Shown piece by piece: positions 51,185-57,275 of a stretch of DNA of 64,000 nt. The first letter of the stretch is position 1. The number at the start of each line of letters is the position of its first letter. The notes beneath the pieces were generated by a model. It did not search any database and had not been told where the DNA came from. It was given only the letters and a program-made list of their open reading frames with translations. This DNA is from Massilia endophytica (lineage in GTDB: Bacteria; Pseudomonadota; Gammaproteobacteria; Burkholderiales; Burkholderiaceae_D): positions 3,100,001 through 3,164,000 of the forward strand of contig NZ_CP088952.1 in the NCBI RefSeq assembly GCF_021165955.1, in the 5' to 3' direction. Both the position numbers and the translations under genes were made by a program.

Positions 51185-51705
51185 TGGGCCCCCTGATTCC
51201 GATTGCTATGCAACTGGCGCAGTATGCGCCGAACATCATCAAGATCCTGTCCGGCAGCGACAAGGCGGCCGAGGTTGCGGAGAAGGTTGTCGGCGTGGCC
51301 CAGGCCATCACCGGCCAGCCGGACGGCGAAAGCGCGCTGGCCGCCCTGAAGGCTGATCCGAACAAGGTGCTGGAGTTTCAGGAGGCCATGGCCGCGCAGC
51401 AGCTGCAGCTGGAGCAGATGTACCTGGCTGACACCCAGAACGCCCGAGCCCGCGACGTGGATCTGGCCAAGGTCGGCATCCTGAACTACCGCGCCAACAT
51501 GCTCGCGGGCGGCGCGGGCGCGCTGGTGGTCTTCTGCCTGGCGATCATGGTGTGGCGTTCGGGCTTGGACAACGATGCGAAGGCAGTCATCACCTTGATC
51601 CTTGGCCGCGCCCTGGGCTGGATTGAGCAGGTCTTCTCGTTCGAGTTCGGCACGACGCGCGCCAACAAGGTGAAGGACGACACGATCAAGGCACTTTCGA
51701 AGTAA
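51181..51705 (+). CDS. 3TM-type holin
   Basis: A 174-residue protein from ATG 51181. N-terminal hydrophobic helix (IPIAMQLAQYAPNIIKILSG), central polar part (ALKADPNKVLEFQEAMAAQQ), two late membrane helices (MLAGGAGALVVFCLAIMVWRS and VITLILGRALGWIEQVFSF) and the end motif FGTTRANKVKDDTIKALS, diagnostic of the holin_3TM family. It probably serves as holin or spanin-like partner. No separate Rz/Rz1 pair was found. Confidence 0.8.
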   Translation: MMGPLIPIAMQLAQYAPNIIKILSGSDKAAEVAEKVVGVAQAITGQPDGESALAALKADPNKVLEFQEAMAAQQLQLEQMYLADTQNARARDVDLAKVGILNYRANMLAGGAGALVVFCLAIMVWRSGLDNDAKAVITLILGRALGWIEQVFSFEFGTTRANKVKDDTIKALSK

Positions 51706-51721
51706 TCCCCGCTGACTGATA

Positions 51722-51741
51722 TACTGTGTTTGCATACAGTA
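51722..51741 (+). promoter_or_regulatory. LexA (SOS) box
   Basis: TACTGTGTTTGCATACAGTA: the CTGT-N8-ACAG core with matching TA flanks, 8 bases before the ATG of the right-end gene. TATACT (51720-51725) directly overlapping could be the -10 element. Confidence 0.85.
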
Positions 51742-51749
51742 CATTGGCC

Positions 51750-52022
51750 ATGAAATATCCTCCTTCGCTCACCAAGGCTGAGCTTCTCGAAATCCAAGCG
51801 CGCCGCAGTGCCGACGACGTGCTGCGGCTTCTATGGGAGATCGCACGCCTGCGCCGCCGTATCATGAAGGCACGCCAGATCGCACACATGATCTACGGCA
51901 AGAATGATGCCCTGGGCATGCTGGCCGAGCAGTTTCGGAAAGATCTGGAAGAAGAGGCGGTAGTTGCCGAGTGGAATGCGGAATGGGCTGGGCGCCATCC
52001 GAAGGGCGAGGAGAACAGCTGA
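51750..52022 (+). CDS. LexA-controlled right-end prophage gene (candidate antirepressor)
   Basis: A 90-residue helical, charged protein: SLTKAELLEIQARRSADDVL, LLWEIARLRRRIMKARQIAH, MIYGKNDALGMLAEQFRKDL. No known domain. The perfect SOS box immediately upstream means it is made after DNA damage even in the lysogen. Because the repressor lacks a cleavage domain, this gene is the best candidate for the induction switch, comparable in logic to Tum of phage 186. It is an inference from regulation and position only. Confidence 0.7.
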   Translation: MKYPPSLTKAELLEIQARRSADDVLRLLWEIARLRRRIMKARQIAHMIYGKNDALGMLAEQFRKDLEEEAVVAEWNAEWAGRHPKGEENS

Positions 52023-52033
52023 GTATTATACGG

Positions 52034-52048
52034 CTGTATAAAATACAG
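52034..52048. repeat. Right-arm copy of CTGTATAAAATACAG palindrome
   Basis: Identical 15-bp palindrome to 13970-13984, 39 bases inside attR. Confidence 0.6.
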
Positions 52049-52076
52049 TGCTGAGTATACATACACCCAGCACTGT
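52045..52076 (-). terminator. Phage-supplied hairpin downstream of tRNA-Pro
   Basis: ACAGTGCTG / CAGCACTGT, 9-bp stem with a 14-base loop, 17 bases after the tRNA 3' end on the minus strand and followed by ATTTTATA. It could replace the host terminator now stranded at 13831-13857. Confidence 0.5.
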
Positions 52077-52087
52077 AAGTGCCTGAT

Positions 52088-52141
52088 TCTAATGGTCGGG
52101 GCGAGAAGATTCGAACTTCCGACCCCCTGCACCCCATGCAG
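52088..52141. repeat. attR: 54-bp direct repeat
   Basis: Perfect copy of 13869-13922. It contains the tRNA-Pro 3' part and is continuous with the 5' part of the gene on its right. Confidence 0.95.
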
Positions 52142-52169
52142 GTACGCTACCAGGCTGCGCTACGCCCCG
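52093..52169 (-). tRNA. tRNA-Pro (anticodon GGG)
   Basis: A 77-base cloverleaf including encoded CCA. The 7-bp acceptor stem is CGGGGCG/CGCCCCG, the anticodon stem CCTGC/GCAGG with loop ATGGGGT gives anticodon GGG, and the T-loop is TTCGAAT. It is reconstituted by the prophage attR. A TATAAT -10 lies at 52181-52186 upstream. Confidence 0.95.
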
Positions 52170-52244
52170 ACGAGCCACGAATTATAGCAGAGGGGTTGAA
52201 GGTTTTGCTATCCTTTCTTGCGAACTGATTGCACTCATCTTTCC

Positions 52245-53081
52245 ATGGCCCTCGATACCGCCCAGATCCGCCGCGCCGCCGACCTTCTCGACGAGGCCGA
52301 CGGCCTTATCATTGCCGCCGGCGCGGGCATGGGCGTGGACTCGGGATTGCCGGATTTTCGCGGCAATGAAGGCTTCTGGAAGGCCTACCCTGCGCTCGGC
52401 CGCAGCCGCATGGACTTCGCCCGCATCGCCTCCCCCGTCGCCTTCGAGCGCGATCCTGGCCTGGCCTGGGGCTTCTACGGCCACCGCCTCGCACTGTACC
52501 GGTCCACGCGGCCGCATGCGGGGTTCGGCCTGCTCCGCGCCTGGGGCGAGGCCATGCCGCAGGGCTGCCGGGTTTTCACGAGCAATGTGGACGGCCAATT
52601 CCAGCGCGCAGGCTTCGATCCCGCGGCAATTTACGAATGCCACGGGTCCATCCACCACCTGCAATGCATGGACGGCTGCGAGAGCGCCATCTGGGAAGCC
52701 GAGTCCTTCGCGCCCGAGGTGGACCAGGAACGCTGCCGCCTGCTGAACGAGGCCCCGCGCTGCCCCCACTGCGGCGGACTGGCCCGGCCCAACATTCTGA
52801 TGTTCGGCGACGGCGGCTGGATCGAACGGCGCAGCGCGCAGCAGGCGCGGCGTCTGGAGGCCTGGCTGGAGATGGTGGAGCGCCCGCTCGTCATCGAGCT
52901 GGGCGCGGGCACGGCGGTGCCTTCGGTGCGCTACTTCAGCCAGGGCATCGTGGCGCGCGGTGGGCGGCTGGTGCGGATCAATCCGCGCGAGCCGGAGGTG
53001 GCCAACCGCCGCGACGCCGGCATCGCCGCCGGAGCGCTGGAAGGCCTGCAGGCCATCGCGGCGCTGCGCGCTCAAACGTAG
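52245..53081 (+). CDS. Sir2-family NAD-dependent deacylase
   Basis: A 278-residue sirtuin. NAD-binding GAGMGVDSGLPDFRG (26-40), SNVDGQFQRAGF (113-124), catalytic His133 (ECHGSIHH), and a zinc module Cys141/Cys145/Cys173/Cys176. An extended insertion before the second zinc pair and the GMGVDSGLPDFRG variant place it in a bacterial Sir2-like subgroup that differs from CobB. Substrate is unknown. Ten bases overlap with the convergent FAH gene. Confidence 0.88.
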   Translation: MALDTAQIRRAADLLDEADGLIIAAGAGMGVDSGLPDFRGNEGFWKAYPALGRSRMDFARIASPVAFERDPGLAWGFYGHRLALYRSTRPHAGFGLLRAWGEAMPQGCRVFTSNVDGQFQRAGFDPAAIYECHGSIHHLQCMDGCESAIWEAESFAPEVDQERCRLLNEAPRCPHCGGLARPNILMFGDGGWIERRSAQQARRLEAWLEMVERPLVIELGAGTAVPSVRYFSQGIVARGGRLVRINPREPEVANRRDAGIAAGALEGLQAIAALRAQT

Positions 53082-53782
53082 CGGACGGAGAGCTCGGACA
53101 GGCCTTCGATACGCGCGGTCAGGGTCTGGCCGCGCTGCACGGCACCCACGCCTTCCGGCGTGCCCGTGAAGATCAGGTCCCCCGGTTCGAGCGTGAACAG
53201 GGTGGAGAGGTTGGCGATCGTCTCGGCGATGGACCAGATCAGGTGGCTGACATGGCTGTCCTGCTTCATCACCCCATCCACCTGCAGGCTGATGGCCGCC
53301 TTCTCGATGCCCGGCACCGAAGCGGCCGGGTGCAGCAGGCCCACGGGCGCGGAATAGTCGAAGGCCTTGCCGATTTCCCAGGGGCGGCCCGCGTCTTTCA
53401 TTTTTCCCTGCAGGTCGCGCCGCGTCATGTCGAGGCCCACGGCGTAGCCAAACACATGCGAGAGCGCCTCGCCGATCGGAATATTGGCGCCGCCCTTGCC
53501 GATGGCGGCAACCAGTTCGCACTCGTGGTGGAAGTTGCTGGTCTGGGGCGGGAAAGGCAGTTGCGCCGTGACGCCCGGCATCACGGCCACAACGGCCTGG
53601 GCATCGCCGGGCTTGCAAAAGAAGAAAGGCGGTTCGCGCGTGGGGTCCGATCCCATTTCGCGCGCATGGCCCGCATAGTTGCGGCCTACGCAATAGACAC
53701 GGCGCACGGGGAAGCGCGCCTCCGTTCCTGCTACCGGCAGGGCCGCCATCTGTGGCGCAGGAATCACGAAATTGCTGCTCAT
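53072..53782 (-). CDS. Fumarylacetoacetate hydrolase family protein
   Basis: A 236-residue FAH-fold enzyme, which hydrolyses or decarboxylates beta-dicarbonyl or oxo-acid substrates with Mg2+/Mn2+. Visible: VYCVGRNYAGHAREMG (catalytic region), the metal Glu pair in FHHECELVAAIG, a third ligand in VFGYAVGLDMTRRD, and FTGTPEGVGAV at the end. ATG 53782 has GGAG seven bases upstream; a start at 53827 is rejected. Substrate unknown, possibly acylpyruvate. Confidence 0.9.
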   Translation of the reverse strand: MSSNFVIPAPQMAALPVAGTEARFPVRRVYCVGRNYAGHAREMGSDPTREPPFFFCKPGDAQAVVAVMPGVTAQLPFPPQTSNFHHECELVAAIGKGGANIPIGEALSHVFGYAVGLDMTRRDLQGKMKDAGRPWEIGKAFDYSAPVGLLHPAASVPGIEKAAISLQVDGVMKQDSHVSHLIWSIAETIANLSTLFTLEPGDLIFTGTPEGVGAVQRGQTLTARIEGLSELSVRYV

Positions 53783-53925
53783 ATTGCTCCATTGGAGAGG
53801 GAAGTTCAGCCTCCACTGTGTACACACAGCAGTGATTTGTCAAACCGTCCAATCTTGGTGTTATGATGATTACGCAGCTCCCGCTTCGCCAACGCCGTTC
53901 TCTCGCTCAGGAAAGACGCACCGCT

Positions 53926-54414
53926 ATGGCCACCCGGACTCCACGCACTATCGAAATGCGCGCCGCCGAACCTGCCGACCAGGCTTTCATGGAGCAGCTG
54001 TACGCGCTCACGCGCGGCGATGTCTCCCATATGGAGGGCTGCGACGCCAGCACAGGCGCCCTTCTGCTCTCCCTGCTGTACCGGGCCCGCCAGAGCCACT
54101 TCGAAAAGCTCTATCCCTATGCCGACCTGGCCATCATCACCGAGCACGAGCTGCCCATCGGCCGCCTCTACGTGAATTACAGCCAGGACGAAATCCGCAT
54201 CATTGACATGAGCCTGCTGCCCGAATGCCGCAACCGGGGCATCGGCCTCGGCCTGCTGCGCAGCCTGCAGGCCCAGGGCGTGCGCATGCGCGTACCGCTG
54301 CACGTGGATGTGCTGCTGGGAAGCCCGGCCCAGCGGCTTCTGCAGCGCTGCGGCTTCGTATCGCAGGGCAGCAACGGGGTCTACAACGCCATGAGCTGGC
54401 AGGCTCCGGGATAA
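53926..54414 (+). CDS. GNAT-family N-acetyltransferase
   Basis: A 162-residue GNAT. The acetyl-CoA motif is LLPECRNRGIGLGLLRSLQA and the C-terminal part is LGSPAQRLLQRCGFVSQGSN. ATG 53926 starts at the predicted domain (MRAAEPADQAF); two upstream ATGs (53863/53866) would add a basic stretch. A promoter (TTGTCA ... TTATGA) lies at about 53835-53865. Its terminator was split by the IS insertion. Substrate unknown. Confidence 0.85.
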   Translation: MATRTPRTIEMRAAEPADQAFMEQLYALTRGDVSHMEGCDASTGALLLSLLYRARQSHFEKLYPYADLAIITEHELPIGRLYVNYSQDEIRIIDMSLLPECRNRGIGLGLLRSLQAQGVRMRVPLHVDVLLGSPAQRLLQRCGFVSQGSNGVYNAMSWQAPG

Positions 54415-54431
54415 AAAAAAGCCCGCATCAA
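54414..54431. terminator. Left half of a bidirectional terminator split by the IS
   Basis: A-run plus GCCCGC-ATCAA. The matching GCGGGC-CCTTTCTTT is at 55872-55886, beyond the IS. Removing the IS and one CAA restores GCCCGC-ATCAA-GCGGGC with A/T tracts on both sides. Confidence 0.85.
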
Positions 54432-54476
54432 TGAACTGAACCCCAAGAGTTGGACACCAACTTTTGGGGTTTTTTC

Positions 54477-55001
54477 ATGACGAAGTACGATGAGAAGTTC
54501 AAGCTAGCGGTAGTTCAGCAGTACCTGCGCGGCGGGGCCGGTTACAGGACGATCGCGCAAGAGCATAGGGTCGCATATGGGATGGTGCGACGCTGGGTGG
54601 AGTCGTTCCGGGCCCATGGTGTCGGAGGACTCAAGAAGAAGTTCAGCCACTACAGTGCCGAGTTCAAGCTCTCAGTCTTGCGGCACATGTGGGAAAATGA
54701 ACTTTCATACGGTCAGACGGCCGCTCAGTTCAATATCCGCAATCCTGGCATTCTGGCTGCTTGGGGGCGTAGTTACGAAAATGGCGGGCTGGATGCCCTG
54801 CAGCCCGGCCAACGAGGAAAACCGAGCAAGATGGCAACCGCAACGGAAAAAACAGAAGATTCCCCCAACGATGACACGCGCACCCGCGAGGAGCTGCTGG
54901 CGGAGGTAAACCATCTCCGCATGGAGGTGGCATATCTAAAAAAGTTGCGAGCCTTGGTTCAAGCACAGCAGAAGGCGACTCCCGCCAAAAAGCGCAAGTA
55001 G
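54477..55001 (+). CDS. IS3-family transposase OrfA
   Basis: A 174-residue OrfA. An HTH/DNA-binding part repeats twice (YDEKFKLAVVQQYLRGGAGY; YSAEFKLSVLRHMWENELSY), as in the IS150 group, with a leucine-zipper-like end (REELLAEVNHLRMEVAYLKK). It binds the inverted repeats and is fused to OrfB by -1 frameshifting. Confidence 0.93.
   Translation: MTKYDEKFKLAVVQQYLRGGAGYRTIAQEHRVAYGMVRRWVESFRAHGVGGLKKKFSHYSAEFKLSVLRHMWENELSYGQTAAQFNIRNPGILAAWGRSYENGGLDALQPGQRGKPSKMATATEKTEDSPNDDTRTREELLAEVNHLRMEVAYLKKLRALVQAQQKATPAKKRK
54938..54944 (+). promoter_or_regulatory. Programmed -1 frameshift site A-AAA-AAG
   Basis: The heptamer AAAAAAG is in zero-frame register A_AAA_AAG within orfA. The -1 frame is open from here into orfB, giving the OrfAB transposase. 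Confidence 0.8.
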
Positions 55002-55837
55002 TGCAGGAACTAAGGCAGCAGTATCCAATTGCCGGATTGTTGAAGCTGGCAAAGCTGCCGCGCAGCACCTTCTACTACCAGCAGAAAGTGCTTCAAGGCG
55101 GCGACAAGCACGCGCAGGTTAAAGAGCAGATCAAGACGATATTTAATCGTCACCAGGGACGTTATGGCTATCGCCGCGTCACTGCCGCGGTGCGTCAGCT
55201 GGGTCTGCTGGTCAACCATAAAAAAGTACAGCGCTTGATGGGAACGCTGGGACTGAAATCGCTGGTTCGACCCAAGAAATACCGATCATTCAGGGGCGAG
55301 GTGGGGCGTGCTGCATCGAACGAGCTGAACCGCCAGTTCCAGGCCGATGCCGCCAACCAGAAGTGGGTTACCGATGTGACCGAGTTCAATGTGGCCGGCA
55401 GGAAGCTGTATCTTTCGCCTGTGCTCGATCTCTACAACGGCGAAATCGTCGCCTTCGAAACCGCCGAGCGTCCCAAGTTCGAATTGGTCAGCTCAATGCT
55501 GAAGCAGGCACTGGCGAAACTCGGCCCCAACGACAAACCGATGCTTCATTCCGACCAGGGGTGGCAATATCGTATGCCCGCCTACCAGCGTCAGCTCCAC
55601 CAACGCGAGCTGGTGCAAAGCATGTCGCGGAAGGGAAACTGCCTCGATAACGCGGCGATGGAGAGCTTTTTCGCGGTGTTGAAGACCGAGTTCTTCTACC
55701 TCAATAAGTTCAACAGCGTCGAGGAACTCAGGGCTGGGCTGAAGCGCTACATCCATTACTACAACCATGACCGCATCAAGCTCAAACTAAAAGGGCTGAG
55801 CCCGGTACAATTCCGGACTCAGCCCTTGGCTGCCTAA
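55001..55837 (+). CDS. IS3-family transposase OrfB (DDE integrase core)
   Basis: A 278-residue rve-type catalytic part. HTH_21 (KTIFNRHQGRYGYRRVTAAV) precedes the DDE triad in WVTDVTEF, LHSDQGWQY and NAAMESFFAVLKTE. GTG 55001 overlaps the orfA stop (TAGTG); production is probably mainly as OrfAB. Confidence 0.93.
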   Translation: MQELRQQYPIAGLLKLAKLPRSTFYYQQKVLQGGDKHAQVKEQIKTIFNRHQGRYGYRRVTAAVRQLGLLVNHKKVQRLMGTLGLKSLVRPKKYRSFRGEVGRAASNELNRQFQADAANQKWVTDVTEFNVAGRKLYLSPVLDLYNGEIVAFETAERPKFELVSSMLKQALAKLGPNDKPMLHSDQGWQYRMPAYQRQLHQRELVQSMSRKGNCLDNAAMESFFAVLKTEFFYLNKFNSVEELRAGLKRYIHYYNHDRIKLKLKGLSPVQFRTQPLAA

Positions 55838-55901
55838 CTAAACTGTCCAACTCTTTGGGGTCAGTTCACAAGCGGGCCCTTTCTTTGAGATGGCTTCGGA
55901 A

Positions 55902-56657
55902 TCAGGTAGTGGTGACTGGTACGAAGCTGATCGTCAGGCTTTGCAGGTAGATGCTGCTCGTGTCCTCGAAGCCGGAGTCGATACCGAACAAGACCCACAC
56001 CTTGCCTTCCGCATCGGTCTTGACCGTGATGCCGGTGGTGTTGCGCAGCAGCTTGGCAACGTAGCGCGGAGGCGCATTGCAGGCCACGCCGTTGGCGATA
56101 TTGCCCAGCACCATGCTGGCCGCGCCAGGGGTGCCCTGGTTGCCGCGGTCGATGTTCACCTTGGTGTAACCGGTGCTGTCCGCCGTGGCCTTGGGCTCGG
56201 TCGGCGAGGCGGCCGCAATCACGTACACCGATTCGCCCGGAGCGCCGCCCACACCCAGGCAGCCGGAAGGCGCGCTGCTCACCAGGTTGGCCTGGATGGT
56301 GAAAGTGTAGTTGGTGGATGCCGTCAGGCCAGTGAACTGCTTCTTGATGTACAGGAAGGCGTCGTCGCTGTTGTTGCGCCCGCCGATGAACATGGCCTTG
56401 GTGTCGACATACGGTGCAGGAAGCGCACGCTGCTCGAATGCCACGCCGGTCGGCGCGGTAGCCGCCGTGTAATCGCTGGATTCGCCGTTCCAGCCTGCCC
56501 AGTTTGCCGGGGCCTGGCTGAAGTCGGAAGTGTAGAGGCCGCTCACGGCCACCGGGGTGCTAGTGCTCGGCGCAGCGGGATCGTCGCCCCCGCCGCCGCA
56601 GGCGGTCAGCAAGGCAAGGGTGGCGGCGGAGAGACTGGCAAGCCAAATGCGCTTCAT
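55902..56657 (-). CDS. Secreted lipoprotein of unknown function
   Basis: A 251-residue lipoprotein. Signal ALLTACGGGG gives lipidated Cys20. The mature part is a beta-rich, DUF-like domain (YTSDFSQAPANWAGWNGESS, NYTFTIQANLVSSAPSGC, KVWVLFGIDSGFEDTSSIYL) with carbohydrate-binding-like jelly-roll character. No catalytic motif seen. Its terminator is the one split by the IS element. Confidence 0.65.
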   Translation of the reverse strand: MKRIWLASLSAATLALLTACGGGGDDPAAPSTSTPVAVSGLYTSDFSQAPANWAGWNGESSDYTAATAPTGVAFEQRALPAPYVDTKAMFIGGRNNSDDAFLYIKKQFTGLTASTNYTFTIQANLVSSAPSGCLGVGGAPGESVYVIAAASPTEPKATADSTGYTKVNIDRGNQGTPGAASMVLGNIANGVACNAPPRYVAKLLRNTTGITVKTDAEGKVWVLFGIDSGFEDTSSIYLQSLTISFVPVTTT

Positions 56658-56870
56658 TATTGTTCGTTCTTTCTGTGAGTCGGAAGTTTTGATTGTAAGA
56701 AGTATCAATTACTTCCGCATAATCATTTTGTAACGAGTTGTACAGATTGCGGACGATACAGTACCACGTTCGGCGCCTGTTGCAAAACCGGCATGGGCGG
56801 GGCCCGAAGCGTTGCCGAGCATGGTCCCGTCCGCTAGAATGCCTGCGCTATCCAACCACCGGGGAACGCC

Positions 56871-57275
56871 GTGAAACAAACCGCAGTACGCCAAGTCAAG
56901 AGCTCCTTCACCATGGCCGACCTTGTCGGCAACGCCCTGGTGGTCAAGTTCACCTACACGGACAACAAGGCGTCGAGCGTGATCTTCCCCGGCTCCATCG
57001 TGCTGTGGCTGCTGCGCCATATCCCCGTGAACCAGAATCCCGACCTGAAACAGCCGCCCGAGCCGCAGCCGCTGTTCCGCGAAGAGTGGGACGACGCCGT
57101 GACGCCGCGCGTGCTGTCGGTGCAGTGCAAGCAGTTTGAGGATGGCGTGCGCATGAACCTGGAGCTGAACCGCAAGCCGGACCTGAGCCTGCTGCTGGAT
57201 GCCGGGAACCTGGAGCTGATTCGCCAGGTCTTCGGCATGTACGCAAACGAGCTCGTCAACATCGACGGGCTCTGA
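56871..57275 (+). CDS. Conserved hypothetical protein
   Basis: A 134-residue soluble alpha/beta protein from GTG 56871 (GGGGAA upstream). It has KASSVIFPGSIVLWLLRHIP in the middle and a C-terminal helix LELIRQVFGMYANELVNIDG. No known family, but looks conserved (no low-complexity). Ends directly beside the convergent MFS-acyltransferase gene. Confidence 0.6.
   Translation: MKQTAVRQVKSSFTMADLVGNALVVKFTYTDNKASSVIFPGSIVLWLLRHIPVNQNPDLKQPPEPQPLFREEWDDAVTPRVLSVQCKQFEDGVRMNLELNRKPDLSLLLDAGNLELIRQVFGMYANELVNIDGL

Larger units (their letters stand above)
13869..52141. mobile_element. Prophage (podovirus type, tRNA-Pro integrated)
   Basis: A complete-looking 38.2 kb prophage between 54-bp direct repeats. 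The module order is integrase/excision, accessory and recombination genes (leftward), immunity, replication, late regulator, packaging, head, tail tube, internal virion proteins, fibre, lysis, and a LexA-controlled end gene. The P22-type portal, scaffold, nozzle and ejection-protein set with no tail-tape-measure gene means a short-tailed phage. Gene order recalls the Bordetella BPP-1 and Burkholderia BcepC6B group. No essential late gene looks broken. Confidence 0.95.
54432..55868 (+). mobile_element. IS3-family insertion sequence (IS150-like)
   Basis: A 1437-bp element. The 25-bp terminal inverted repeats (TGAACTGA...AGAGTTGGACA) differ at two positions. It has two overlapping transposase frames with a slippery AAAAAAG site. 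A 3-bp target duplication CAA flanks it. It appears intact. Confidence 0.93.

Noticed and set aside
53816..53829. CTGTGT-AC-ACACAG palindrome as SOS box of the FAH gene
   Set aside because: CTGT/ACAG spacing is six; it may be an operator for an unknown regulator but nothing supports LexA.
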